Assembly (NCBI RefSeq): GCF_041146795.1
Contig: NC_135184.1
Span: 2,815,967-2,879,966, forward strand
Origin: Maylandia zebra
Lineage: Eukaryota > Chordata > Actinopteri > Cichliformes > Cichlidae
DNA length: 64,000 bases
Reading direction: 5' to 3'
In this document: piece after piece, positions 22,379-34,243 of the stretch
How the letters are laid out: each line of letters opens with the position of its first letter
Numbering within the stretch: position 1 is the first letter of the stretch
Position numbers and translations under genes: made by a program
Notes under the pieces: generated by a model
The model's database searches: none
The model's input: the letters and a program-made list of their open reading frames with translations, nothing else
What the model was told of the DNA's origin: nothing

Positions 22379-24149
22379 TTATTCAAATGCAGCTGAGAAC
22401 AGGTGAGTCTTCAACCTGGATTTAAATAAACTGAGTGTTTCAGCTGATCTGAGGCTTTCTGGGAGTTTGTTCCAGATATAAGGAGCATAAAAGCTGAATG
22501 CAGCTTCTCCGTGTCTGGTTCTGACTCTGGGAACTGATAAAAGACCAGATCCAGATGACCTGAGGGATCTGGAAGGTTCATACTGGGTCAGGAGGTCACT
22601 GATGTATTTTGGTCCTAAACCATTCAGAGCTTTATAGACCAGCATCAGAACTTTAAAGTCTATCCTCTGACGGACAGGCAGCCAGTGTAAAGACCTCAGA
22701 GCTGGACTGATGTGGTCCACTTTTTTGGTCTTAGTGAGGACTCGAGCAGCAGAGTTCTGAATGAGCTGTAGTTGTCTGACTGATTTTTTAGGTAGACCTG
22801 TAAAGATGCTGTTACAGTAATCAAGCCTACTAAAGATGAATGCATGGACTAGTTTTTCCAGGTCCTGTTGAGACATCAGATCTTTGATCCTTGAAATATT
22901 CTTGAGGTGATAGTAAGCTGACTTTGTTATTGTCTTAATGTGTTTTTCTAAGTTTAGGTCTGCATCCATCACTACACCCAAATTTCTCGCCTGGTTTGTG
23001 GTTTTTAGATGTATAGATTGAAGTTCTCTGGTGACCTGTAATCGTTTTTCTTTGGCGCCAAAGACTATTACTTCAGTTTTGTTTTTGTTTAGTTGGAGAA
23101 AATTGTGGCACAACCAGTCATTAATTTCCTCAATGCATTTACCAAGAGCCTGTACAGGGCCTCGGTCTCCTGGTGACATTGTGATATATATTTGTGTGTC
23201 ATCTGCATAGCTGTGGTAGTTTATTTTGTTGTTCTTTATAATCTGTGCCAGTGGGAGCATGTAGATGTTAAAAAGAAGGGGTCCCAAGATGGAACCTTGG
23301 GGAACTCCACATGTGATACTTGTCTGCTCAGATGTGAAGTTACCTATTGATACAAAGTATTTCCTGTTTTCTACGTATGTTTTGAACCAGTTTAGTACAG
23401 TTCCTGAAAGACCTGTCCAGTTCTCCAGTCGTTTGAGTAATATGTTGTGGTCAACTGTATCAAATGCTGCACTGAGATCCAGTAAAACTAGGACTGACAT
23501 TTTTCCACTGTCTGTATTCAGACATATGTCATTAAACACTTTGGTCAGAGCGGTTTCAGTGCTGTGATTCTGTCTAAAACCTGACTGGAAGGCATCGTAG
23601 CAGTTATTCTGTTTTAAGAAGTAATTGAGCTGTTGAGAAACTGCTTTTTCAATGATCTTACTTAAAAATGGGAGATTTGAGATCGGCCTGTAGTTTTTCA
23701 TTTGTGTCTTGTCAAGATTGCCCTTTTTCAGTATAGGTTTTATTACAGCAGTTTTTAGTGATTCTGGAAACACACCTGACATTAAGGAAAAGTTGACGAT
23801 CTGTAACAGGTCTGACTCTAAAGTCTTTGAGACCTTTTTGAAAAAACTTGTTGGCAGGACATCTAAACAGCAGGAGGAGGAGTTCAGTTGACCTAAGATG
23901 TCCTCCAGGTCTTTGCTGTTAATAGGGTGAAACTGTTTCATGGTGTTTAAACAGTTTTTCGGTGGACACAGTACATATCCTGGATCTGCTGTTGATGTAC
24001 CAATTGCTTGTCTAATTTTTTGGATTTTTTCTGTGAAGAATTTGGCAAAGTCATTGCAGGCCATGGTCGAATGAAGTTCAGCTGCCACTGACACAGGAGG
24101 GTTTGTTAGCCTGTCAACTGTAGAAAATAAGACCCGAGCATTATGGCTG
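22379..24149 (-). CDS. LINE A ORF2, reverse transcriptase part
   Basis: An uninterrupted frame of about 590 codons. It shows the RT motifs NYRPISNLPFLSKIIEK, DLSAAFDTVDH (first catalytic Asp), GVPQGSILGP and YADDTQIY (the AD-D catalytic pair), then the thumb and connection region (RLDYCNSI, LHWLPVRQRI) and the C-terminal WNKLPESLR motif. It would copy LINE RNA at a nicked target. It is separated from its endonuclease by the solo LTR; without it the frame would read straight through. Confidence 0.85.
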
Positions 24150-25466
24150 TGTAACCCCTATAGACATGGTTACTAGTATTTTCTTGTTTTTACCTGGTAA
24201 TATTATTTCCGACACCCCTTGAACACACTTTGATTTTCCGTAGTTCAGTGAATGCAACAAAAGCACGTTGCTGCATTAAGCTAGGCAAAACGGAGCAAGA
24301 CACCGAGAGCAAATAACAAGCTACACAGTGAGTCTTTTGGTATAAAATAAGTGTTATAAAGTATTTTCAACAGTCTCTAACTTAAAGTTATGTACTTTTC
24401 AGAGGCCTTTATGTGTTTTACTCTCGACCAAAACCAGGCAGAGCGTGTATTTGTTTCTTGGGAATTCCGGTGAGTTACTAGAGATGATAAGTTAGCAGGA
24501 AAACTTATGCTAATTTTACATGTGGTAAACACTGCAACAGTGCGAATTCCGTATTGTCTAAAAAAAGCTAAAACCAGTCGGAGTACTTGAATCGTGTGTG
24601 AAATGGAATGTCGTATTTTATTTTATTGTCTATTTGATTGGGCATCTTCACAAATGTGCAAAACTAATGCAGGATGCACTTTTCTTTTAGCCATAAATGT
24701 TGTCCAGTGCCTTTTCTGCACTTTGTCATTTCAGTTATAGGTTAATACATGTAAATAAGTTATTTAAAACTAGTTACGTTACAAACATTTCATGATGTGA
24801 TTACATATGCCTTAAAAAGGGGTATTTAAATACAATTGATTGTAATGCTGTAAAGCAATACAAATGGAATTCATAGAGACAGAACAATGTTAAAACAACA
24901 GTGTACTTGATTTTGAAAACTTTATGAGATCTCATTTTATTTAGAAAAACTGTTAAGAACTATTTTGTTTATTGCTCTGTACTGTATGTGCAGACTGGTT
25001 TTTTGTGATCCTGGATCTGAAGTGGTTCTGGATATGGATGGCGAGCCAGACCCTGTGAAAACTCTTGGCGAATCCAAAAGCAGTGTGGCCAGCTGTTCTG
25101 GATGCAGGAGTAGAGCTACAGTCTGAATTACTTCGAATCGCAGGATTTCAGATAAGCAAGAGCAAAAACTGCTTACTTCATACGGATTGTTTCTCTGGGA
25201 AACTATTGAACTCCCAATATCCTGCTCATCAGGAGTCAGGTCTAAAGAGACTACTTATTTTATTTTATTTTGTTGTTATTTTCAAAAGAGCGCTCTTCTC
25301 TGTTGATCTTCTGTTAATTTTCTATGCTGTTTACATTGGATTATTGCACCACTGTAACATTGTAATAAATCTGCCGGCTGTTCAACACTCAATTCTCTCA
25401 AATTTATTTTACTCCTCTCGAATCTAGTCTATAAGTTTAACCCTACTATACTAAGCAGGTGTTACA
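24150..25466 (+). mobile_element. Solo LTR, 1,317 bp, inside LINE A
   Basis: The sequence starts TGTAACCCC and ends GTGTTACA, the TG...CA form of an LTR. It is flanked by a 4-bp duplication, GCTG (24,146-24,149 and 25,467-25,470). Removing it rejoins the LINE A ORF2 frame exactly. An AATAAA near 25,363 on plus gives the likely orientation. No internal retroviral genes are present, so the provirus was lost by LTR-LTR recombination. Confidence 0.85.
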
Positions 25467-25470
25467 GCTG

Positions 25471-26735
25471 TTTTTAGTGATGATGTCAGAGAAGTAGGAC
25501 CTCCTTGCATTCCTCAGTTGTAAATTATAATTGTGAAGTTTCTCTTTATAGATGTCATAATGAACCTGGAGGTTTGTTTTTCTCCATCTGCGCTCAGCTT
25601 TCCTACACTCTCTTTTTTCATTTTTCACTAGTGTGGAGTTTCTCCATGGAGACTTTTTCCTTCCAGAGATAACCTTCACCTTAATGGGACCAATTGTATC
25701 CATTACATTTAACATGTTAGCATTGAAGCTATTGATGAGCTCATTGACTGACCCTCCGGACAGGTCAGGTGTTAATGGGAAGACCTGGTTAAAGATCTGA
25801 CTACTGTGTTCAGTTATACACCGTTTTGTGATCACTGTTGTTGATATATTTATGTGGGCTGAGATTTTACTTTCAAAGAAAACACAGTAATGATCAGACA
25901 GGCCCACATCAGACACAGTAACCTTTGAAATGCTCAGGCCTTTGGAGATCAGTAGGTCAAGAGTGTGTCCTCTATTATGTGTGGCCTCTGTTACATGCTG
26001 AGTCAGCCCAAAGTTGCCCAGAGTGTTACTCAGGTCTTTAGTCCCTTTGTCCTGAGGGTTGTCCACATGGATGTTAGAATCCCCAACAATAATTACACAG
26101 TCAAAATCAACACAGATCACAGACAGCAGTTCACTGAGGTCATTAAAAAAGTCTGTGCAGTATTTGGGAGGCCTGTAAACATTAAGAAACACAACTTTGG
26201 ATGGGGCCTTCAGCTGTAAAGCCACATATTCAAAAGACTGAAAACTTCCAGGAGATAGCTGCTTACATTGAAATGATTCATTAAATAAGACAGCAACCCC
26301 TCCTCCTCTCCTGCTCACCCTGGCCTCACTGATAAAACTGTAGTTAGGAGGGGTCGTCTCGATGAGAACAGCTCCACTGTTACTTTGGTCCAACCAAGTT
26401 TCAGTTAAAAACATAAAATCAAGGCTGTGCTCAGTGATTAAATCATTAATTAAAAATGTTTTCCCAGCTAGAGATCTAATGTTTAATAAAGCCAACTTAA
26501 GTGTTTTAGAGGTATTATTTGCCCCCTCGTGTTTGGCAGCAGTCTGTGGCACACAAGGTATGTTTACTATGTTTAAAGATCTTTTAGAGTGCAGCTCTCT
26601 GTGTTTTGACCAGGCCACATGTCTCCTTCTGTCACCTAAAAGTACAGAAATTTTAAAACCTTCTAGTAAACAGGGTCCCAGCTTCTCCTGGGAAAAGTCA
26701 CCACTGCCATAATCCTCACAGCCCGGACCCTTCAC
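25471..26735 (-). CDS. LINE A ORF2, endonuclease part
   Basis: An APE-type endonuclease with the expected motifs in order: LNIRSL, LTETWL (catalytic Glu), RGGGVAVL, VYRPP, VGDSNIH and SDVGLSDHY (the terminal SDH). This enzyme nicks target DNA for target-primed reverse transcription. The frame begins about 11 nt after the ORF1 stop and ends where the solo LTR interrupts it. Confidence 0.82.
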
Positions 26736-26745
26736 ATATCACATA

Positions 26746-27462
26746 TCAGACTTCGGAGACAGGGCATGAAGGTGGTAAGGAGGAACTAAGGGGGGCGAGG
26801 CTGGGCAATGTGACTTCGATTGCTCTGTTGAGGGTGGGGCTCGATGGCGAACCTTTGGCCGCTCTGGTGGCGGGTTTATGGGGGACAAAAAGGGATTGGG
26901 CAGATCTGAGCCCAGCATTGACCCGCTCCATCATCTCCTCAGTGAATTTCAGGTGTGGGGAGGAGGGAGAAAGGGAGGGGGAGGAGGGTGATGGCCTGTC
27001 AGGGGTTTGGGGGACTGGGGAAGATCGTGGTCCCTGGTCCTGGTCGTTGGTGTTGTTGAGAGAGTTGGAGGCAAATAGGGACCCCTCTTCTTGCCTCAGA
27101 TGTCTCTCCTTTATGAGGCTCTTCCTCAGATGCCATGGATGTCTCTCCTTTATGAGGCTCTTCCCGGGTGGGGGCAGATGGAGCTCCTCCTCAAGGTTTC
27201 TGCTGGGCTTTGTCTGTTCTTGGAGTACTGTTTGTTCCTCTTTATGAGATAACTCCTCGTTTATCTCAGCCTTGGCACCAAGCACAGATGGATGACATAT
27301 GGAATAAAACAAGTTGGAGGTGAACAGTTTCACCCCTGACTTGTTAAAATTAAATCCATTTGCTTTGAACAGATGCCTGCGTTCCCAAAAGGGTTTTGTT
27401 TTTTTTTTGGCTAAGTCCACACACAAATCTTTTTTGCACACACACAAATTCTTTTTACACAT
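26746..27462 (-). CDS. LINE A ORF1, low-complexity
   Basis: A 238-codon frame upstream of the endonuclease in the ORF1 position. It is rich in Pro, Ser, Lys and Glu, with no zinc knuckle or esterase motif that I can see. It contains a duplicated KSLIKERH block, from a 26-27 bp direct repeat at about 27,099 and 27,138. Probably the nucleic-acid-binding ORF1 protein; assignment rests on position. Confidence 0.55.
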   Translation of the reverse strand: MCKKNLCVCKKDLCVDLAKKKTKPFWERRHLFKANGFNFNKSGVKLFTSNLFYSICHPSVLGAKAEINEELSHKEEQTVLQEQTKPSRNLEEELHLPPPGKSLIKERHPWHLRKSLIKERHLRQEEGSLFASNSLNNTNDQDQGPRSSPVPQTPDRPSPSSPSLSPSSPHLKFTEEMMERVNAGLRSAQSLFVPHKPATRAAKGSPSSPTLNRAIEVTLPSLAPLSSSLPPSCPVSEV

Positions 27463-27514
27463 ACAAATCCTGATTTACAAGTACAAAATATTTATGACCA
27501 CATTTTGAGCCCAT

Positions 27515-27694
27515 ACTCCCCCCCCTCTTCCCAGCGTGAAGCGGAAAAAACGTGCGAGAGAGAGAGAGAGAGAGAGGGTGAGAGAAAGAAAAAAAAACCC
27601 ACGCCTGGCAATAAGGAGCCGGCTCGCGTCGTTCACGTCAAAGATCCAGCTCTAAGAGCCATTTCGTTCACGACTGACCCATCACTACTCATCA
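27515..27694. mobile_element. hAT terminal fragment
   Basis: AAGAGCCATTTCGTTCACGA followed by CTGACCCATCACTA is a fish hAT end. The element is abutted by the 5' end of LINE A, and its other terminus is not in place. A GA-rich microsatellite lies inside (27,557-27,577). Confidence 0.55.
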
Positions 27695-27719
27695 ACAAAT
27701 ACACGTAGATTAATTTAAC

Positions 27720-29480
27720 ATGAAACAGACACAACAAGTCAGTACAGCTGTGAATATGGCCAATTCTCAGTTACCAGTCAATGATAAAATAATAGCTTTT
27801 ATTTTCTGCATGCATCAGTCAACCACTCATCCAGAGGATCTTCAATCCCAGAAAATTCCTTCTCCTCATTTGATAATGTCTGTCATCCTTCCATGCCCTG
27901 GTAACTGGCCCATCCAGAGCTGTATGATTTTGAAATATACATACAACTAGCCAAACCACACCTTGATCACACCAACCCTTTTCAATCCTGAGGATGTCCA
28001 ACGCCATCCTAGTCTGGACTGTGAAAGGTGACTTTAACGCCGACTGTTCTGACAGTCCTGTGTATTACATTCCCTGGTCACATTAGCCAATCTCTGCACA
28101 TCGGAATAAACATAATCAACATGGTCAACATTATATTTAGTGTTATTTCAAAATAGTATAGATTCTCACCCTCAATCCCTACGGGGTTTGCTAAATTATG
28201 TTTATCTAGAACTCTCTCTCTGTCTCTAAATTTTATGCTTGGTGTCACAGTTTAAGAATTTGACCATAAGTGACATTTATGGTGTTATCACACCCATCAG
28301 GGCTTACCTTTCCCACTTTTCAGTGATATTCCTCCCTCGAACATTTGTAATTACCCTACTTTGGTCATGAAAAACTGGTGGTGTGGCCAAGTGGGTGCTA
28401 TAGGACCAGGGTTTATCATTACACAGCTCTATTTTGGACGTGACAAATCATACCATACCCTTTGTTATTGTTTTGGTTTTGGCGATTTTCCTGTAAAATA
28501 TTTAATTGGCCTTTTACAATGGCCTGCGATGCTGACTGGTAAGATGTTCCAGTGATTAATCATGTCAGAACTTGTTCTCCAGTTCTTTCAGATGTTCGTT
28601 GTTACAGTTGAATCTCTTGTCTGATTTTTAACCGTTCTCGGTACTTCATGTCTTGGTATCAGTTCATTTCACAGCCATTTTATGACTGGGTTTGCGTCTT
28701 TTCTTTCCAGGGTGTTGCTTCTTCGTAGTTGGTGAATCTGTCCACCATCACAAGAAGATTTCCATGTTCTTTGGTGTCTTTTTGTCAGCTCCACGTGTCT
28801 GTAGAATCCATTTTCATGTCCCCAAAACTTCCCTGTTTAAACACTGGTACAGCTGCTTTGGGTCATATTCATTACAGGTGTTGCGTTCCCACACAGTTTT
28901 CCACCATCTCTTGCATGTGTGGGTGTCACTTACAGGCCTTCCATGTTCTTCTGAGTCTGTTTCTGCTCTCATGTGAAGGACCATGTGGTGGTTTTAACAA
29001 TAGTTGACCAAGTTTTGTTGGGGCAACTTGATCTCTCACCATGTACGTCCACTATTCTGTGTTGTTTGTTTCTCCATCCGCTCACTGATCTTGTAGGCTC
29101 CTGCCTCTTTGTTTTAATGTCATCTTCTGTCAAATGATGGTAATGACTCCTCTGTTAGCACATTCATTTGTCAGGTCTGCTGAGTCTGTATAGATGTTTT
29201 ACTCCTTCCTCCTCCTGAAAGTTGTATTGCCTTTGGTGAGAGACAAAATTTCTGCCACCTGAGCTAAGGCAGATTGTAAGATGTTTCCTTCAAGGCTCTA
29301 ATTAACCAAGATCTGGCTGTACCAGTGGCTCAGTTTATAGATCTGATGTCAATCTGATGTCCATAACAGCTTCTTTTGCAGTCATGTTGTTGATATTTCC
29401 CTGTCATTCCTTCAGCCATGTTGATTACTTAAGTGCCATAGGTGATATGCGGCTGTATAAGTATGCTGATTTTGATTTTC
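27720..29480 (-). pseudogene. Degraded endogenous retrovirus, pol (RNase H-integrase) and probable env
   Basis: Read on the minus strand, scattered in-frame pieces resemble a retroviral RNase H (about 29,150-29,260) and an integrase core (about 28,700-28,780), in pol order. A weak env-like tail lies at lower coordinates. Stops and frameshifts throughout make it an old dead copy. LTRs were not identified. A gag zinc-knuckle piece at 32,190-32,385 on the same strand may be the same provirus, separated by later insertions. Confidence 0.45.
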
Positions 29481-30369
29481 CGCTGATTTTCTTGTCCATT
29501 TTCCATGTTGTCCAATCTCCCTCCTTTTTCTGAAAAACTACGACATTTACACTTTCGTATTTTTTAGAAACCTCCACACTGAGAGTGGCAGTCCCCTCCT
29601 TTGCATTTCCCAACCATGCAATGTGATACTCTAATCAAAACACAGCCAATAAAACACAGTTTTCTTCATGCAAAAATCAGTAACTCAAAATTAGCAGCCA
29701 AAGGGTTAAGTCTGCAGTTCCACACTCTCGTGTGAAGCTACAGTCTCCCCCTCCAGTCTCTCTTGTCCTCCTGCTCCTGCAAAAAAACAGAACAAAGTAA
29801 AGCATCCACCCTTTTCTTACCGGCTGTTTGTCAACATTTACTAATCCTAAAGTTGGTGCAGTCTTTGTCTCAGTATCAAGTCAGTCAAAACTTTAGTCTA
29901 CGTGGTCAGTGCATCACAGTCCAGTCACACGCATTCATTCACACACATCCATACCAGATATTGCTGATAATGGAGTCCCACGTGCAACCTAGTCCAGTCT
30001 CCCTCAACAGCAAGATCACGTCAGATTTTTAAAAGGAAAACAATTCTTTATGATTTCTGACTGGATTGACTCGCTGCAATCCTGTTAGACTCAGGACTTA
30101 CCATCTCATGTGGTCAGTGTCCCATCATATAAGTGAATTTCTCCAAAGACCATTACAATCGTGGAGAAGCACACTTTGTGACTGTTTCCAGTAAGAATAG
30201 TTCATAGCACATTAAATTTCAATATTCCAGGCCTGGATAAACGAGAGCTGATTCTTAAATCATGAACTCATAAAATATCACCACCGGTGGATCACACCTC
30301 TCAGATTTCTCATCTCAGTGCACTGTAACAAAAGCAAAACAAAAGTAAACAATAAAACAATAAAATAAC

Positions 30370-31860
30370 ACAGCAAATTCAAAAGTGTTAAATGTTTTGG
30401 TGTTAGTAGTCTTCTTGCAAAAGTAGAGTTAATTTTACTCTAAGCAGAGTCACATTCTTTTAATGTAACTCTGAGGTGTAAAATGATAGTAGTTAAAATC
30501 GAGTGTTAAAAATGAGTGTTTCTCTGTCAAATCTGGAGGTGTTACAATGGAAACATTAACTCTTGACCTCTTAACTCTGAACTCCTACAGGGGCTATGAC
30601 ACCAATAGAGTAAATTCACAGACTCCGCCCCCAGCACGGCTCCAATCGAAGCTGAAGTGAAGCCGTTTCAGAACATTTTGCTCTACATATTTGAGTTGTT
30701 TGCCATGCTTGGTAAGTCATTTGTTCAAAGGTTGTTTCAATTATTTCTATTAGCTTTTACTTCTGTGGCTCTTTGGAGTTGAGACAAAGCTGTGTGAAAG
30801 GCATTAGCCATGTTGCTCGGTGATAGCATAATATTCTGTTTTAGCTAGCTGAAAGGTATTGTTTGCGGGCAAATACCACAGCCTTGAAAAAAGCTTGCAT
30901 GTGAATTTTCAGTCAAACTTTTGGTCAAATACACCTAAAACAATGTCTAGAATGTGAAATGTTGGTATAATGGTGCTACTTGAAGCCTGAAAACGATCGC
31001 CCATAAAAAAAAACGAGCAAGCAGCAGTAGCAGACGTCCTGACTGGATTCTACGTTAGCATAGATCCCTCCAGAGTTTTGTGCACACGGTTTAGGTAAAA
31101 ATGAAAAAGGTTGAGGTTTTACATTTAGTTCAGTATTACCTGTTGCCTGTGTCCTTGTCTTTTGGGAAAATACTTTACACAAGTAATGGCTCAAAGAGGA
31201 TTCCTTTTTTTTTTACTGTGCTGCAATTGATTACTGGATTATTTGTGCCATTAATTAGTGTCAACTATTTTTTATTCAATCTCCACATAGGATATGCTTG
31301 TGAAGATGGAATATGGGGGAGAGCAGAAGTGCGTTGAAGTTCCACAAAGTGATGAATGAAGGACATGCATATTGTATTGAAGAAATAAGTGATGAGAATG
31401 CTGTTATTTGCATTTACCAGCTCACCTATGTCAGACCTTTTGATAAACACAATTCTAATGAAAGTGAGAACATGTACACTGTTACATCTTTCAGAAAATG
31501 TTTTGAAATTGTGGTGCACAGTTCAGAATAAATGTTTTTCAAAAACCATTGCATCTTTTTAGTAAATGTTTATTTCCAAAAGAAATTTCTAGAAGTTCAG
31601 AACAGTAAAATTCCCGCTTTTTAGAATGAATTAGAAGATAACTCTTACGTAGTTAAACTAAAATACTCTTTGAGAGTTAATATATAAACTCTTAACACCT
31701 AGTTAGCATTAGTAAGTGTTAAATTATCAACTCCAGACAGATTTGGTGTTTAACACTAAATCAGAGTTAACGTACCAACTCTCCAAAAAGAGTTAAATTA
31801 ACACTCTCTGGTGTGGACCCATATAGACACTTTAATAGTGTTGAAATCAAATCTGACAGT
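30370..31860. mobile_element. Palindrome-rich DNA element with a mini-gene-like interior
   Basis: Both borders (30,370-30,600 and 31,640-31,860) are packed with short inverted GAGTTAA/TTAACTC and AGTGTTAA/TTAACACT motifs, facing each other. This looks like the terminal regions of a DNA transposon, but I could not fix exact ends or a TSD. The interior has a GC-box-like CCGCCCCC, an ATGCTTG|GTAAGT donor-like site (about 30,713), an acceptor-like CCACATAG (31,291), a 72-codon frame (31,313-31,531) and AATAAA at its end. Superfamily unknown. Confidence 0.4.
31313..31531 (+). CDS. Small unrecognised frame inside the palindrome-rich element
   Basis: Seventy-two codons of non-repetitive protein (motifs YCIEEISDENAV, YTVTSFRKCFEIV), ending at a stop that overlaps an AATAAA. 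The composition looks like real coding sequence rather than chance. I do not recognise the family. It may be the last exon of a transposon-borne gene. Confidence 0.3.
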   Translation: MGESRSALKFHKVMNEGHAYCIEEISDENAVICIYQLTYVRPFDKHNSNESENMYTVTSFRKCFEIVVHSSE

Positions 31861-32186
31861 GTTAATTTGGACATGCTGGATTTGCTGTGTACTAGGGCCA
31901 GTTCCAGAATATGTCCAAACATAAAACTGTCTCTTTCTCTCTTAGAGAAAGAAAACAACCCAAACCTCACTGATAAAATAAACCTAGTGCTAAGAAAAAT
32001 CAACAGAAAACTCACAGGAAAATTTTCATTCTTCCTCAGGGAACAATATTGTTTTGGAATTTTGTTCCTCCAGGAATTAAATCTCAATCATAGAAAATGT
32101 GTATATTACGTCATGCTGAGTCAGTGTGTGTGTAGATGTGTGTGTGTGTTCATCACTTTCCTGTTCTGGGGTCCTGCTCTCCTCCT

Positions 32187-32385
32187 TCACACTGTTTGCG
32201 ACCATTGCTGCTGCAGCTGCTCAAATTTCTTTCCATCCTGGTTCTGGCCCCAATCGGGGCAGTCCTTTCTCCAGTGTCCATGCTCGCTGCAGGTGAAACC
32301 TGCATCTTCTTCTGTGTTTTGTCCGTTCTGAGGTGGCTTTTGACCCCAGTTGCTCCTTCTGTCTCTGTCAATAACCATGTCCTTG
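32187..32385 (-). pseudogene. Retroviral gag nucleocapsid (zinc-knuckle) fragment
   Basis: Downstream of the LINE RT in the same minus frame lies a GHWRKDCP zinc-knuckle half typical of retroviral nucleocapsid, with Gln-rich sequence after it. It is an accidental read-through fusion with the LINE RT frame. It probably belongs to the degraded provirus at 27.7-29.5 kb. Confidence 0.5.
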
Positions 32386-34237
32386 GTTTTCAAGGTGCTG
32401 ATCATTAAGAAAGACTGATCACACCATGAAACAAACTCATCTACAACAGGCCCATGGGAATCCTCTTCACCATGAAGGAGGCTTACAATGACTGTGTCAT
32501 CTGTATATTTAATTAAATGCCTGTTGGCCTGTGTACTGCGACAGTCATTAGTGTAAAAAATATACAGTAGAAGAGAGAGACAACAACCTTGTGGTGAGCC
32601 AGTAGAAGAGTTCAGCTGTTTGGAAAAACAGCCGTTTACTCTCACACACAGAGATCTGTCAGTTAAAAAGTCTAAAATCCAACCAACGAGAAGAAGAAGT
32701 TTATCAGCTAAAAGATGTGGCTGGATAGTATTAAAAGCTGAAGAGAAATCAATAAATACGAGCCGAGCATGAGCTTTGGCGCCATCAAGATGGCAATACA
32801 GGAAATCCAACAGAGTGACCACTGCATCATCAACACCTCTACAAAGCCTGTATTCAAATTGTAGTGGGTCGATTAGCTTTTCTATTTGCTGCAGGATCTC
32901 CTTCCTGATAAGTTTTTCAAAGGGCTTCATCACTAAAGATGTTAAAGCGACAGGCCTAAAATTACTTAAAGTTATTTTTACCCATCTTTGCCTCTACCTT
33001 ATCCTTGTATTTTATTTTGGCTTTTTTAATTTCTGATCTGATTTACTTCCTAATTTCTCTAACTTTCAAGATATTCCCTTCAATAAAAGCTTTTTTCCTT
33101 TAATGAATCAGCCTCATAAGAGCTTTTGAAGACCATGGTTTTTTATTAGGGAAAAAATGCACAACTTTTAAAGGAATAATCATATCTCTGCAAAAGGAGA
33201 TATAGCTGCAGACAGTTCACGTCAATCAGTTCATTAATGTCTCTGCATGACTCTATAAACACCGACCAGTCTGTACAGTCAAAGCAGCCCCGCAGGGCTA
33301 AAGAGGCGTCGTCACTCCAAACCTTGATGCGGTGTTTCCTCACCTTCTCTCTCCTCAGCACAGTTTTACAAACTGGCAGAAGATGCACCGTGTTGTGGTC
33401 CGAGGATCCGAGGGCGGGGCCAGCCACAGATGTATACGCACCTTTTATGGAACCATAACATAGATCCAGAGTCTTATTGAAGCATGTGGGACAATTCACA
33501 TACTGATAAAAACTGCCCAATGTTTCCTTCAAGTCACAGCGATTAAAGTCTCCCAGAACAATATTAGGGGCCTCAGGAGAGAAGGATTGTAGTGAGTGGA
33601 TGACGTTGGAGATGGTGTCAGTTGCATTCTTTGGATTCGCTTTAGGATGGATGTAAATGACGGTGACGTTGATCTGTGGGAATTCCCTCGGCAGATAAAA
33701 CGGCCTCAAAGACACAGAGAGGAGGTCAATGTCAGGCAGACACACCTTTTTACAGACGGTAACGTTTTTACACCAATTCTGATTAATATACAAGCACACT
33801 CCTCCTCCGTGAGATTTCTGGGTAGCTCCGGGGTCTTGATCCAAACGTATGGGAAACCCGAAGCCATTTAGTTCCAGAGAAGAATCAGGGTCAGAATCCC
33901 CGAGCCAAGTCTCTGTGAATGCCATTAGACATGTATCCCTGTAGTCACGTAAATGTGCAACATTCAAATGCAGTTCATCCGATTTACTCCTCAGAGACTG
34001 CACATCAGCCAGGATTATTGATGGTAAAGGAATACGATTGTATCGTATTTGCTTCCTCAATCGCTGATGTAGACCTCCCTCCATACCCCGCTTCCTTGCT
34101 TTGACTCTGTTGAAAACAAAAGTGCCCCTGTGGTTACTGGATAATCCAGAGCTGGAAAACACTGGAGGGTGAAAATAATCCAGAGACGGGCCGTTCCACC
34201 GAAGATCCAGAAGAAACTCCTGTGAGTATTGTAACAA
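32386..34237 (-). pseudogene. LINE B, inverted 5' part (endonuclease and half of the RT)
   Basis: The minus strand carries an APE-type endonuclease (33,146-34,237; LADVQSLRSK, FTETWLGD, GGGVCLYIN, VLGDFN, SSDHN) and then the RT N-terminal half (LVFIDFSSAFNTI, GSPQGC, YTDDTVI). It stops abruptly at the motif KTKDMVID. The missing RT C-terminus is found immediately to the right on the opposite strand, so this is the inverted 5' half of one LINE insertion. Frameshifts separate the endonuclease and RT pieces. Confidence 0.7.
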
Positions 34238-34243
34238 CCCTTA

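Larger units (their letters stand above)
22121..27500 (-). mobile_element. LINE A, nearly complete, minus strand
   Basis: A non-LTR retrotransposon in order 5'-ORF1-endonuclease-RT-3' on the minus strand. Its 3' end is a tandem CTTGC-type tail (GGCAAGGCAAGGCAA on plus, 22,121-22,140) after TATTTGTATAGCAC. Both ORF2 halves are open apart from a solo LTR inserted at 24,150-25,466. The RT style is jockey-superfamily (L2/CR1/I-like); the clade was not resolved. The 5' end is taken near 27,500, where (CACACAAA)-like sequence meets a hAT end. Confidence 0.85.

Noticed and set aside
25065-25427. 120-codon plus frame inside the solo LTR
   Set aside because: LTR sequence ending at an AATAAA; no recognisable domain and not conserved as a gene as far as can be seen.
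26810-27247. 145-codon plus frame
   Set aside because: Antisense shadow of LINE A ORF1.
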